Positions 42,665 through 51,924 of a DNA stretch of 64,000 nt are shown here, piece by piece. Source of the stretch: PALSA-505 sp963702235 (GTDB lineage Bacteria; Actinomycetota; Actinomycetes; Streptosporangiales; Streptosporangiaceae). The translations under genes were made by a program, and so were the position numbers. Positions within the stretch are counted from its first letter, which is position 1; each line of letters starts with the position of its first letter. The stretch is taken from contig CAVPBZ010000018.1 of NCBI GenBank assembly GCA_963702235.1, positions 806,001 through 870,000 of the forward strand, in the 5' to 3' direction. Below the pieces are notes generated by a model. The model saw nothing but the letters and a program-made list of their open reading frames with translations, was not told the origin of the DNA and did no database searches.

Positions 42665-45373
42665 TCAGGCGGAGCCGGGGTCCTGGCCCGCGCCCAGGCG
42701 GACGGTCACGCTGGCGGTCTGGCCGTCCTCGATCCGGACCACCGTCGACACTGGCTGGTACCCGCCGGCCACGAGGGTGTGCTCCCCGCCGTCGAGGCCG
42801 GTCAGCCGGTAGCCGCCGTCGGCGCCGGTGACGACGCTCGCGACGACCTCGCCCTCGGTGTTGGCCAGGGACACCGTCACTCCGGGCACCGGCGCATCGC
42901 TGCGGTCCCTGACTACCCCGTGCACTTCGGCCTCGGGCATCAAGGCCAGCGAGGTGGTCCTGGTGGCGCCGTTGACCTCGACCTGGGTGCTGGCCGGCCG
43001 GTGGCCGGCCGCGGTGGCGGACACGGTGTAGGTGCCCTCGGTGAGGCCGGGCAGCAGGAACTTCCCGTCCCGCCCGGTGACCTCCTGCGCGACCACCTCA
43101 CCGGACCCGTCGCTGATCACGACCGTCGCCCCGGGGAGCGGCGCGGCCGCCGCCGACCGCACGGTGCCGGCCAGCCCGCCGGCTCCGGCGAGCGCGACGT
43201 CGCGGCTGACCACTCCCCCGTCCGCAGTCACCGCTGCGGCCTCGGGTGCGTACCCGCGGGCCTGGGCGATGAGCGTGAACGCCCGGGACGCTACGTCCGT
43301 CAGCTCATAGCCGCCGGCCGCATCGGCGACCGTCCGGCCTGCCTGCCAGCCGTCGCCGCGCAGGACGGTCAGCACCGCTCCGGGGACGGGATTCCCGCGC
43401 TGGTCGCGGACCACCCCGCGGACCGTCCAGACCACGCCGGCCTGGTCGGTGACCGCTGAGCCGGCGGCCGCTGGGCCCGTGATCGCTGGGCCCGTGATCG
43501 CTGACCCAGACACATCTCCCGGCGGGGTCGCATCCCCTGGCGCGGGCGCGCCCCCAGGCGCGGGGGCCTCCGCCGGGCGGGAGCCGTTCGATACCGCAGC
43601 GGCACCGGACAGCACCGGCCCGCCCGCCGGGGCGGCACGCGCGCCCGCCACCGCGGCCGCGCGGAGCCTCCGGCTGCGGGTGAGCATCGAGGCCAGGGCG
43701 GCCACCACGTTCGCGGCGATGGCGAAGATGAACGCGACGCTCAGCCCGTCGTGGAACGGGGTCGAGATCAGGTGCGGGAAGAAGCTGTGGCTGGTCAGGG
43801 TCGCGGCGTGCCGCGGCGGCAGGTGCGACAGCACCTTGCTGCCGAGGATCTGCTTCATCGGGTTGTAGCCGAGGAACGCGGAGAACAGCAGCGCGATCGG
43901 CGGCAGGTGCGAGATCTGGTGCGCGGCCGCCGCCGGGACGCCCTGCGCGGTCAGCCCGCCGAACATCACCGACGGCAGCGAGCCGGCCAGGCCGGTCACG
44001 ATCAGCGTGAAGAAGATGCCGATCGACAGGACGAACGCGGCGTTCTGGAAGGTCGCGATCATCCCGCCCGCGGCGCCGCGCTGGTTGGGCGGCACCGAGT
44101 TCATGATCTCCGCCCGGTTGGGCGACGCGAACAGCCCGGAGCCGAACCCGTTGACCGCGAGCACCGCGGCGAACACCGGGTACCTGAAGTCCACCGGGAC
44201 GAAGAACAGGCAGAGGAAGCTGGCCGCCGTCAGCAGCGCTCCGCCGACGGTGAAGGCGCGCGCGCCGAACTTGTCCGACAGCAGCCCGGACAGCGGGGCC
44301 GACACCAGGAAGCCGATGGTGAGCGGGATCATGTAGATGCCGGCCCACAGCGGGGTCACCGCGAAGTCGTAGCCGTGCAGCGGCAGCCAGATGCCCTGCA
44401 GCCAGATGATCAGGATGAACTGGATGCCGCCGCGGCCGAGCGCCACCAGCAGGTTGGACAGGTTGCCGGCGGCGAAGGCGCGGATGCGGAACAGCGACAG
44501 CCGGAACAGCGGGTCAGCGATCTTCGTCTCGACGAACATGAAGATCGCCAGGGCGAGCGCGCCGCCGATCAGCGCGGCCAGCACCCACGGGTTGGTCCAG
44601 CCCATCGTGTGCGTCTTGTACGGCTCGAGCCCGTAGGTGATGCCGACCAGGATCGAGATCAGGCCCGCGGCGAACAGCAGGTTCCCCCACCAGTCCATCC
44701 GGGCCGGCTGCCTGATGCCCTGGTCGCGCAGCATGAAGAAGGCCCAGACGGTGCCGAAGACACCGAACGGCACGGACACCAGGAACACCAGGTGCCAGTC
44801 ATGCGGGGCGAGCACGCCGCCGAGCAGCAGGCCGAAGAAGGAACCCGCGATCGCCGCGATCGCGTTCATGCCGAGCGCGGTGCCGCGCTGGTTGGCCGGG
44901 AACGCGTCGGTCAGGATCGCGGTGGAGTTGGCGAACAGGAACGCGCCGCCGATGCCCTGCACGATCCGCCAGCCGATGAGCCACAGCGCGGCCGGCGCGC
45001 CGTGCATCCAGCTCACCGCGAGCAGGATGGACGCGACGGTGAAGACGGCGAAGCCCAGGTTGTACATCCGCACCCGGCCGAACATGTCGCCGAGCCGCCC
45101 GAAGGCCACCACCAGGACGGCGGAGACCACCAGGAAGCCCATCAGCATCCAGAGCAGGTAGCTGGTGTTGCCCGGGGCGAGCGGATTCAGCCCGATGCCG
45201 CGGAAGATGTCCGGCAGCGCGATGAGCACGATGGACTGGTTGATCGTCGCCATCAGCACGCCGAGCGTGGTGTTGGACAGGGCGATCCACTTGTACTTCG
45301 GGCCCGGCTCCCTAGCGCTGCGCCTGCTCGCCGCCCCGGAACGCGCAGCAGCGCTGCCGGCCGTCACCCCCAT
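42665..45373 (-). CDS. DHA2-family MFS exporter fused to three carboxypeptidase-regulatory/CnaB-like domains
   Basis: 902 residues from the ATG at 45373 (GGAAGG upstream). Residues about 25-600 are a 14-helix EmrB/QacA-type drug:proton antiporter: NTTLGVLMATINQSIVLIALP, FGRLGDMFGRVRMYNLGF (motif A) and WRIVQGIGGAFLFANSTA (motif C region). A Pro/Ala/Gly linker follows with repeated ITGP units (18-bp direct repeats at about 43470-43510). Residues about 670-895 are three beta-sandwich repeats, each of the form G-x-V-R-D-x-x-G-x-P-V-P-G-A-x-V-x-V with a closing G-x-Y-x-L-x-G-L-x-x-G-x-Y-T-L, the carboxypeptidase-regulatory/CnaB/SdrD-B pattern. Such domains normally sit on surface or secreted proteins. 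With an even helix number the tail would be cytoplasmic. Confidence 0.88.
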   Translation of the reverse strand: MGVTAGSAAARSGAASRRSAREPGPKYKWIALSNTTLGVLMATINQSIVLIALPDIFRGIGLNPLAPGNTSYLLWMLMGFLVVSAVLVVAFGRLGDMFGRVRMYNLGFAVFTVASILLAVSWMHGAPAALWLIGWRIVQGIGGAFLFANSTAILTDAFPANQRGTALGMNAIAAIAGSFFGLLLGGVLAPHDWHLVFLVSVPFGVFGTVWAFFMLRDQGIRQPARMDWWGNLLFAAGLISILVGITYGLEPYKTHTMGWTNPWVLAALIGGALALAIFMFVETKIADPLFRLSLFRIRAFAAGNLSNLLVALGRGGIQFILIIWLQGIWLPLHGYDFAVTPLWAGIYMIPLTIGFLVSAPLSGLLSDKFGARAFTVGGALLTAASFLCLFFVPVDFRYPVFAAVLAVNGFGSGLFASPNRAEIMNSVPPNQRGAAGGMIATFQNAAFVLSIGIFFTLIVTGLAGSLPSVMFGGLTAQGVPAAAAHQISHLPPIALLFSAFLGYNPMKQILGSKVLSHLPPRHAATLTSHSFFPHLISTPFHDGLSVAFIFAIAANVVAALASMLTRSRRLRAAAVAGARAAPAGGPVLSGAAAVSNGSRPAEAPAPGGAPAPGDATPPGDVSGSAITGPAITGPAAAGSAVTDQAGVVWTVRGVVRDQRGNPVPGAVLTVLRGDGWQAGRTVADAAGGYELTDVASRAFTLIAQARGYAPEAAAVTADGGVVSRDVALAGAGGLAGTVRSAAAAPLPGATVVISDGSGEVVAQEVTGRDGKFLLPGLTEGTYTVSATAAGHRPASTQVEVNGATRTTSLALMPEAEVHGVVRDRSDAPVPGVTVSLANTEGEVVASVVTGADGGYRLTGLDGGEHTLVAGGYQPVSTVVRIEDGQTASVTVRLGAGQDPGSA

Positions 45374-45388
45374 GAGCCCTTCCGCCTT

Positions 45389-45422
45389 TTCTGTGCAACC
45401 TACGATTCTGTGCAACCTACGA
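45389..45422 (-). repeat. Perfect 17-bp direct repeat in the MFS 5' leader
   Basis: Two identical head-to-tail copies of ttctgtgcaacctacga (plus-strand reading) just upstream of the MFS ribosome-binding site. An AT-rich stretch with TTGCTTGCTTAA follows at 45427-45438, probably the promoter or operator of the exporter gene. Confidence 0.8.
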
Positions 45423-45617
45423 GATAATTGCTTGCTTAATACCAACTAACTGTACCCGGTCCGCCCCCGCGACCCCGGGCGGGCGGCCCAAAGATCGATC
45501 CGCCCCGGCAGCCCGGAGCGTGCGGCCTTAGGATAACGCGAGGCGGCGGGGATTTTAGGTCGCCGCCGCGGGCCGCGGGTGGCCGAAGGAGCCGCGGATA
45601 GCCGAAGGAGAGGCGCT

Positions 45618-46280
45618 GTGAGTTACACCGGGAACGTGAGCGTAGGCGGGCCGCCGGACAGCCGCGAGCTCCCCGGGCTGACCGTGACGAAGCTCGCCGT
45701 GGGCCCGATGGACAACAATGCCTACCTGCTGCGCTCTGCTGCGACCGGCGAGGCCCTGCTCATCGACGCCGCCGCGGAGCCGGGCCGGCTGCTCGAGCTG
45801 ATCGGCGACACCCCGGTCACCCGGATTGTCACCACGCACCGGCACGCTGACCACTGGCAGGCGCTCGCCGAGGTCCAGGCCGCGACCGGGGCCGCGGTCG
45901 TCGCGCACCCCGATGACGCGGACGAGCTCCCGGTGACGGTGGCCGAGCGGGTCGGCCACGGCGATACCGTGCGGGTGGGCGACGCCGAGTTCACGGTGAT
46001 CCACCTGCGCGGTCACACCCCGGGCAGCATCGCGCTGCGCTACGACGCGGCCGGGCAGCTGGCCGACGAGCCGCACCTGTTCACGGGCGACTCGCTGTTC
46101 CCCGGCGGCCCGGGCCGCACGACCAGCCCGGCGGATTTCACCTCGCTGATGAACGACCTCGAGCAGCGGGTGTTCGACCAGCTGCCGGACGGCACCTGGG
46201 TCTACCCGGGGCACGGCAACGACACCACGCTCGCCGCGGAGCGCCCGCACGTCGCCGAATGGCGCGCCCGGGGCTGGTGA
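45618..46280 (+). CDS. MBL-fold metallo-hydrolase (glyoxalase II-like)
   Basis: 220 residues from the GTG at 45618, with AAGGAGAGG upstream. THRHADHWQAL is the HxHxDH zinc motif. RGHTPGSIAL, TGDSLFPGGPGR and YPGHGNDTTLAAERP supply the remaining His, Asp and His ligands in the order of hydroxyacylglutathione-hydrolase-like proteins. In a mycothiol organism the thioester substrate would be a mycothiol or other thiol adduct, which is an inference. The leader repeats GCCGAAGGAG twice (45583-45592 and 45601-45610), the second copy acting as the ribosome-binding site. Confidence 0.9.
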   Translation: MSYTGNVSVGGPPDSRELPGLTVTKLAVGPMDNNAYLLRSAATGEALLIDAAAEPGRLLELIGDTPVTRIVTTHRHADHWQALAEVQAATGAAVVAHPDDADELPVTVAERVGHGDTVRVGDAEFTVIHLRGHTPGSIALRYDAAGQLADEPHLFTGDSLFPGGPGRTTSPADFTSLMNDLEQRVFDQLPDGTWVYPGHGNDTTLAAERPHVAEWRARGW

Positions 46281-46379
46281 TCCCGGGCGGTCAGCACCCG
46301 GGCTGCCATCCGGTGGCCGGGCCGCGCCGAAGATCCGGTGCCGGCCACGCGGCGCGCCCGTCCGAACGGGCATAACAGT

Positions 46380-46391
46380 GGAAACGTTTCC
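46380..46391. promoter_or_regulatory. LacI-type operator, perfect palindrome GGAAACGTTTCC
   Basis: A 12-bp perfect palindrome with the central CG step found in LacI/GalR-family operators, 81 bp upstream of the LacI-family gene. It is placed for autoregulation. The AT-rich stretch from 46400 to 46430 that follows probably contains the promoter. Confidence 0.75.
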
Positions 46392-46472
46392 CGAGGTATG
46401 CTGTTGTTACCATGTTCAATGCTATTTAACGGGTACTGCGCAGCAGGTCAGGGCGCAAGCAAGGGGTAGACG

Positions 46473-47513
46473 TTGACCGTAACCATCCGGGAAGTCGCCG
46501 ATGCCGCCGGCGTCTCCACGGCGACCGTCTCCCGGGCGCTGTCCGGCGTACAGACGGTGGACCCGGCGCTGGCGGAACGGGTCAGGCGCTCCGCCGAGAG
46601 TCTCGGCTACCGGGCGAACCGCGTGGCCCGGGCACTGCGCAGGCAGTCCACCCAGACCATCGGGGTGGTGGTCCCCGACATCACCGACCCGTTCTACCCC
46701 GCGGTGATCCAGGCGGTCGAGCGGGAGCTGCGCCAGGGCGGTCTCAGCCTGCTGCTGTGTGACGCCGGGAACGACGTCAACATCGAGGCCGAGCTGGTCA
46801 GGAACCTGTTCGACCACCAGGTCGACGGCCTGCTGATCAGCGCCTGTGACAAGATCGCCAGCCAGCCGGCGGTCCAGCAGGCGGCGAGCCAGGTGCCGCT
46901 GCTGCAGGTCGGCCGGCGCGCGGTGGCCGAGCTCCCCTACGTGGGCGTGGACCAGGCCGACGCGATGGGCCAGGTGATCAGGCACCTGACCGGCGAGGGC
47001 TGCAGCACCTTCGGCTATATCGGCCCGCAGCCGGACATCTCGACCGCGAGCGAGCGGCTCGACGAGTACCTCGCCCTGGTCCGGCCGCTGGATCCCGCGG
47101 CCGCGGGCCGGACGTACCTGGGCGACTCCTCTATCTCCTGGGGCCGCGAGGCAGCCACCAGGCTGCTGGCCAGCGGGCCGCTGCCCGACGCGATCGTCTG
47201 CGCCAGCGACCAGGCCGCAGCCGGCGCGCTGCAGGCGCTGCGCGAGCACGGTGTCACCGTGCCGGGCGACGTCGTGCTCACCGGATTCGACGACACGCTG
47301 CTCGCCCAGGCGTGCGAGCCGCAGCTGACCACGGTCAGGCAGCCGCTGGAGGAGCTGGGCGCGCGGGCGGTAACCGCGCTGCGGGCCGCCATCGACGCCG
47401 GGCTGCGGCAGCCGCAGTCCGCCGTACTGACGGCCGAGCTCGTTGTCAGGGGCTCCAGCCAGCGGTCAGCTCAGCCGACCGTCGCTGGCAACCCAGCCGG
47501 AGAGGGCCAATAG
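46473..47513 (+). CDS. LacI-family transcriptional regulator
   Basis: 346 residues, TTG start preceded by AAGGGG. N-terminal HTH TIREVADAAGVSTATVSRALSG and hinge helix (residues about 1-60), then the periplasmic-binding-protein-like effector domain: TIGVVVPDITDPFYPAVIQAVE, VDGLLISACD, PDAIVCASDQAAAGALQALREHGVTVPGDVVLTGFDD and LTTVRQPLEELGARAV. The ligand is unknown. It is the first gene of a tightly spaced forward run into the M16 genes (9 bp gap) and purine-degradation genes, so it may control them as well as itself. Confidence 0.92.
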   Translation: MTVTIREVADAAGVSTATVSRALSGVQTVDPALAERVRRSAESLGYRANRVARALRRQSTQTIGVVVPDITDPFYPAVIQAVERELRQGGLSLLLCDAGNDVNIEAELVRNLFDHQVDGLLISACDKIASQPAVQQAASQVPLLQVGRRAVAELPYVGVDQADAMGQVIRHLTGEGCSTFGYIGPQPDISTASERLDEYLALVRPLDPAAAGRTYLGDSSISWGREAATRLLASGPLPDAIVCASDQAAAGALQALREHGVTVPGDVVLTGFDDTLLAQACEPQLTTVRQPLEELGARAVTALRAAIDAGLRQPQSAVLTAELVVRGSSQRSAQPTVAGNPAGEGQ

Positions 47514-47522
47514 CATAACAGC

Positions 47523-48809
47523 GTGACCGTTCAGGGACTGGGCGCGGAGCTTACGCAGCACACACTTGGCAATGGCCTGCGGGTCGTCGTGGCCAGCGAC
47601 CGCAGCGCGCCTGCGGTCGCCGTCAACATCTGGTACAACGTCGGGTCGCGGCACGAGGAAGCGGGCCGCACCGGCCTCGCGCACCTGTTCGAGCACCTGA
47701 TGTTCCAGGGCTCGGCTCACGTGGCGTCCGGCGAGCATTTCCTGCTGTTGCAGGCCAGCGGGGCCAGCCTGAACGCGACGACGAGCTTCGAGCGCACCAA
47801 CTACTTCGAGACGATCCCGGCCGGCGCGCTCGAGCTCAGCCTGTGGCTCGAGGCCGACCGGATGGCCAGCCTGCTGGCGGCCCTGGACCAGGCCAACCTG
47901 GACAATCAGCGGGACGTCGTGAAGAACGAGCGGCGGCAGCGGTACGACAACCAGCCCTACGGCACCGCCTGGGAGCACCTCTTCAGGCTCGCCTACCCGC
48001 CCGGCCACCCGTATCACCACATGCCCATCGGCTCAATGGAAGATCTGGACGCGGCCACGCTCGACGACGCCGCCGCTTTCTTCCGCCGCCACTACATGCC
48101 GGCCAACGCCGTCCTCACGATCGTCGGCGACGTCGCCACCGGCGAGGCCATCGCCCTGGCCGAGCGCTACTTCGCCCGGGTGCCGGCCGGGGCGGCTCCC
48201 GCGCAGCCGGCCACGGCACCGCTCGGCCCGCTGACCGGGCCCGCCCGGCTGGTACTGGACGAGCCTGTGCCCTCGCCCGCGCTGTACAGCATGTGGCGGG
48301 TCCCCGAGGACGGGACGCCGGGCGCCGACGCGGCCGACATCGCGCTGGAGATCCTGGGCGGCGGCAACGGCAGCAGGCTCGCCAGCAGGCTGGTCCGCCG
48401 CGACGAGCTCGCCCGTGGCGTGCACGCCGGCATGTCGCGGTTCGTCCGCGGCGACTCGGCCGCCTCGGTGATCGTGCGGGCCCGGACTGACGCCCGCATC
48501 GCCGAGGTGGAGGCCGCGCTGGACGAGGAGCTCCAGCTGCTCGCCGATGACGGCCCCACCGGCGAGGAGATGAGCCGCGCGATCGCCATGAAGGAACGCG
48601 AGTGGCTCGACGAGACGTCCGACTTCGCCGGCCAGGCCGACCAGCTGTCCCGGTTCGCGTGCCTGTTCGGCGACCCTGGGCTGGCCGCCACGGTGACCGC
48701 GCGGCTGCGCGAGGTCACCGCTGACCAGGTCCGGGAGGCCGCCCGGCTGGTGCGGCCTGAACACGCCGCCCGGGTCATCTACCCGGCCCGGGGCGGTGCG
48801 GCGGAATGA
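47523..48809 (+). CDS. M16-family zinc metallopeptidase (catalytic subunit)
   Basis: 428 residues. HLFEHLMFQGS carries the inverted zinc motif HxxEH, and VVKNERRQRYDNQPYG about 75 residues later supplies the third ligand Glu. GGNGSRLASRLVRRDELARGVHA is the second-domain segment. In bacteria this type often forms a heterodimer with a non-catalytic M16 partner coded next to it, as here: the second gene overlaps by ATGA. Likely a peptidase of extended or small peptides. No signal peptide is visible, so it is cytoplasmic. Confidence 0.93.
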   Translation: MTVQGLGAELTQHTLGNGLRVVVASDRSAPAVAVNIWYNVGSRHEEAGRTGLAHLFEHLMFQGSAHVASGEHFLLLQASGASLNATTSFERTNYFETIPAGALELSLWLEADRMASLLAALDQANLDNQRDVVKNERRQRYDNQPYGTAWEHLFRLAYPPGHPYHHMPIGSMEDLDAATLDDAAAFFRRHYMPANAVLTIVGDVATGEAIALAERYFARVPAGAAPAQPATAPLGPLTGPARLVLDEPVPSPALYSMWRVPEDGTPGADAADIALEILGGGNGSRLASRLVRRDELARGVHAGMSRFVRGDSAASVIVRARTDARIAEVEAALDEELQLLADDGPTGEEMSRAIAMKEREWLDETSDFAGQADQLSRFACLFGDPGLAATVTARLREVTADQVREAARLVRPEHAARVIYPARGGAAE

Positions 48810-50157
48810 GCAGCGGGACCGAGAGCGTGACGGTGCGCCCGGCCGTGGCCCCGCCTGCGGCGTGGTCATTTCCAGCATCCCGCCGGTGGGCACTCCGCAA
48901 CGGGATGTCCGTCCTGCTGTATGACCTGCCCGGCCGCCCGCTCGCGGCGGTGCGGCTGGTCGTCGACGCACCGCTGCAGGCCGAGCCCAGGGACGGCACC
49001 GCCGCGCTGGCCACGGCCCTGTGGTCGGAGGGCACCGCGGAGGACGACGCCGAGTCCTTCGCGCGCAGACTCGACCGCATCGGCGCCTCCTACGCCGCGT
49101 GGGCCGGCCACGGCGCGCTGGTGGCCGGACTCACCGTCCCGGCCGCGGAACTGGCCGCCGCGCTGGACCTCGCCGCCGCCAGCGTCATCACGCCCGCCTT
49201 CGCCGACCGTGAGGTGGCCCGTCTCATCGGTGAGCAGATCGACGCGATCACTGACCGGCGCTCCCGCGCCGAGGCGCGCGCCGGGCTCGAGCTCTACGCC
49301 GTGACGTTCACCCCTGACAGCCGGCTAGCCGGCCGGTCGAGGGCACCGCCGCCGACGTGGCGGCCCTGGACGCGGCCAGCCTGCGCGCGTTCCAGGCCGG
49401 GTACGTCAGCCCGGCGAGGACGACGCTGATCCTGGCCGGCGATTTCACCGGCGTTGACGTCAGCGCCGCGGTAGACCGCGCGTTCGCCGGGTGGAGCGGC
49501 GACCTGGGGGCCGGGCCGGTAAGGCCGCCGCAGGCCGCGCCGGCCCGGGCGCTGATCATCGACCGGCCCGGCGCCGTGCAGAGCGTGCTGCGGATCGGCA
49601 CGCCCTTCCCCGGCCGGCACAGCCCCGACTGGGCCGCGCTGCGGATCGCCGCGTACGCGCTCGGCGGCGGCATGAACTCACGCCTGTCCGCGCTGCTGCG
49701 CGAGGAGAAGGGCTACACCTACGGCATCCGCGCCTCGCTGGACCCGCAGCACCTGGGCGGGCTGATCACCGTGGGCTGCTCGGTGGCCACCGACGTCAGC
49801 GGCCCGGCGCTCGCCGACATCGCCAGCGTGGTCCGGACGACGCTCAGCACCGGCATCGACACCTCCGAACGGGACCAGGCCGCCGACTACTTCCTGCGCG
49901 TCGGCCCGGTCGGGTACCAGACCAGCGCGGCCGTCGCCGACCAGGCCGCCGCCGTGGTCGCCGATCAGCTGCCCGACGACTTCGTCAACCGGCACCACGC
50001 CGCCCTCCGCGCGGTCACGGCGGACACAGCGTCGCAGGCGCTGGCCCGCAACGTCGCCTTCGACCAGCTGTCCCTGGTCATCGTCGGCGACGCGGCGGCC
50101 ATCGAATCGGACATCCGGGACGCGTGGCCGGCGGAGCTGCACGTCATAACGGCATGA
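48806..50157 (+). CDS. M16-family peptidase-like protein (non-catalytic partner), apparent frameshift
   Basis: The N-terminal half (WALRNGMSVLLYDLPGRPLAAVRLVVDAPLQ) lacks the HxxEH motif, as expected of the regulatory partner. The frame breaks at about 49328-49331 after FTPDSRLA and resumes in a second frame as RPVEGTAADVAALDAASLRAFQAGYVSPARTTLILAGDFTG. The C-terminal half has GGGMNSRLSALLREEKGYTYGIRAS with the Arg/Tyr pair that binds substrate. Joined, the protein is about 450 residues. A single missing base explains the break. The ATG overlaps the stop of the catalytic gene, and the stop overlaps the next ATG. Confidence 0.85.
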
Positions 50158-50704
50158 CGGCGGCGCCGGCGCTGGCTGCCTTCAACGCGGCCGCGGCCGG
50201 CGATGCGGAGCGGGACGTCGCCCGGTGCTGCGCCTCGCGTTCGTTCGCGGCGGCGATCGTGGCCGGCCGGCCGTACGCCGACGAGCGCGCGCTGAGCGCG
50301 GCGATCGACGCCGGGTTCACGAGGCTGGGCTGGGCCGACATCGCCGAGGCGCTCGCGGACCACCCGCGGATCGGCGGCCCTGCGGCCGGCTGGTCCGCGG
50401 CCGAGCAGGCAGGCGCCGCGGCTGCGCCGCCGGACGCGGCCCGCGAGCTCGCCGACGGCAACCGCGCGTACGAGCAGCGGTTCGGTCATGTCTTCCTGGT
50501 CTGCGCCAGCGGCCTGTCCGCGGCGGAGCTGCGGCCGGGCTGCGCGCCCGGCTGGCCAATGACGAGGAGGCCGAACGGCGCACCGTCGCCGACGAGCTGC
50601 GGAAGATAACGCAGCTGCGGATGCGGAAGCTGCTCGGGCCCGTGAGCGACGCACGCGCAGCGGGCGGAGAAGCGAACCAGCAAGCGCTGAGGGACGCGGG
50701 GTGA
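50154..50704 (+). CDS. uraD: 2-oxo-4-hydroxy-4-carboxy-5-ureidoimidazoline (OHCU) decarboxylase, apparent frameshift
   Basis: About 183 residues when joined. ALAAFNAAAAGDAERDVARCCASRSFAAAIVAGRPYAD is the N-terminal family segment. ADHPRIGG contains the catalytic His, and NRAYEQRFGHVFLVCASGLSAAEL follows. At about 50531-50533 one base appears to be missing. The end of the protein continues in another frame as AGLRARLANDEEAERRTVADELRKITQLRMRKLLG, a typical family C terminus. It decarboxylates OHCU to S-allantoin, the last of the three steps from urate. It sits directly before the HIU hydrolase and uricase genes. Confidence 0.87.
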
Positions 50705-51039
50705 GCCTGTCCACGCACGTGCTCGACGCGGCGCTGGGACGGCCCGCGGCGGGCGTCGACGTCCGGCTCGAGCGCCGCGGCGACGGCGGAACGTGGGCCA
50801 CGGTGGCCGCCGGGCAGACCGGGACCGACGGCCGGCTGGCCGGCTGGCTGCCCGACGGCGAGCCCGCCGCCGGCGTGTACCGTCTGACGTTCGGCACCGG
50901 CGCCTACTTCGCCGCCCGCGGCTTGGCCACGCTCTACCCCGAAGTCACGGTCACCGTCGAGGTCCGTGCCGCCGGCGAGCACCTGCACCTGCCGGTCCTG
51001 CTCAGCCCGTACGCTTACTCCACCTACCGAGGGAGCTGA
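50701..51039 (+). CDS. uraH: 5-hydroxyisourate hydrolase (transthyretin-like)
   Basis: 112 residues. N-terminal LSTHVLDAALGRPAAGVDVRLER and the C-terminal tetrapeptide YRGS are the signatures that separate HIU hydrolases from transthyretin. LYPEVTVTVEV and LHLPVLLSPYAYSTYRGS form the last strands. A homotetramer whose His, Arg and YRGS tail hydrolyse 5-hydroxyisourate to OHCU. The GTG start overlaps the stop of uraD. Confidence 0.95.
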   Translation: MSLSTHVLDAALGRPAAGVDVRLERRGDGGTWATVAAGQTGTDGRLAGWLPDGEPAAGVYRLTFGTGAYFAARGLATLYPEVTVTVEVRAAGEHLHLPVLLSPYAYSTYRGS

Positions 51040-51042
51040 CGC

Positions 51043-51915
51043 GTGGCCATCGTGCTCGGGCCCAACCGGTACGGCAAGGCGGAGATCCGCCTGGTGCACG
51101 TCACCCGCGGCGACGACCGCCACGACATCAGGGATCTGACCGTCGGCGTCACGCTCACCGGGGACATGACCGCGGCGCACCTGACCGGTGACAACGCCGC
51201 CGTGCTGCCCACCGACACGCAGAAGAACACCGTGTACGCGTTCGCCGCCGAGTACGGCATCGGCGCTATCGAGTCGTTCGCGCTCCGGCTGGCCCGGCAC
51301 TTCACCGAGTCCCAGCCGACCATCGCCGCCGCGCGGGTGACGGTGGCCGAGCACGGCTGGGACCGGATCGCCAGCACCGGCCACTCGTTCGCCCGCCGCG
51401 GCAGCGAGACCAGGACCGCGGAGATCAGCTACGACGGCACGACCGCGTGGGCGGTCTGCGGGCTGACCGGCCTCACCGTGCTCAACTCGGCAGACTCGGA
51501 GTTCCGCGGCTATATCAAGGACCGCTACACCACGCTGGCCGGGACCACCGACCGGGTGCTGGCCACCGACGTGACCGCCCGCTGGCGGTACGCGGCGGTG
51601 CCGCTGGACGGCGGCTGCGACTGGGACGCCTCGCACGCCGCGGCCCGGCGCCACCTGCTGGAGGCGTTCGCGGAGACGCACAGCCTGTCGCTGCAGCAGA
51701 CCCTGTACGCGATGGGCAGCCGGGTTCTCCGGCACCGGCCCGAGATCGCCGAGGTCCGGCTCGCGCTGCCTAACAAACATCACTTCACGGTGGACCTGGA
51801 ACCGTTCGGGATAAAAAACCCGGGCACGGTGCTGTACGCGTCCGACCGCCCCTACGGGCTCATCGAGGGAACGGTCCGGCGCGATGACGCGCCGGACGCC
51901 AGCCTGGCCTGGTAG
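51043..51915 (+). CDS. pucL: Factor-independent urate hydroxylase (uricase)
   Basis: 290 residues, GTG start 3 bp after uraH. GPNRYGKAEIRLVHV carries the conserved Lys of the catalytic dyad, and VLPTDTQKNTVYAFA the Thr. The later segments LNSADSEFRGYIKDRYTTL and LPNKHHFTVDLEPFGIKNPGTVLYASDRPYGLIEGTV are standard uricase blocks. It oxidises urate with O2 to 5-hydroxyisourate. The three consecutive genes uraD, uraH and uricase code the whole urate-to-allantoin path. Confidence 0.97.
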   Translation: MAIVLGPNRYGKAEIRLVHVTRGDDRHDIRDLTVGVTLTGDMTAAHLTGDNAAVLPTDTQKNTVYAFAAEYGIGAIESFALRLARHFTESQPTIAAARVTVAEHGWDRIASTGHSFARRGSETRTAEISYDGTTAWAVCGLTGLTVLNSADSEFRGYIKDRYTTLAGTTDRVLATDVTARWRYAAVPLDGGCDWDASHAAARRHLLEAFAETHSLSLQQTLYAMGSRVLRHRPEIAEVRLALPNKHHFTVDLEPFGIKNPGTVLYASDRPYGLIEGTVRRDDAPDASLAW

Positions 51916-51924
51916 CGGGTCCCG

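Noticed and set aside
43751..45427. 558-codon open frame antisense to the MFS gene
   Set aside because: Highly charged repetitive translation without domains; mirror of membrane-protein codons.
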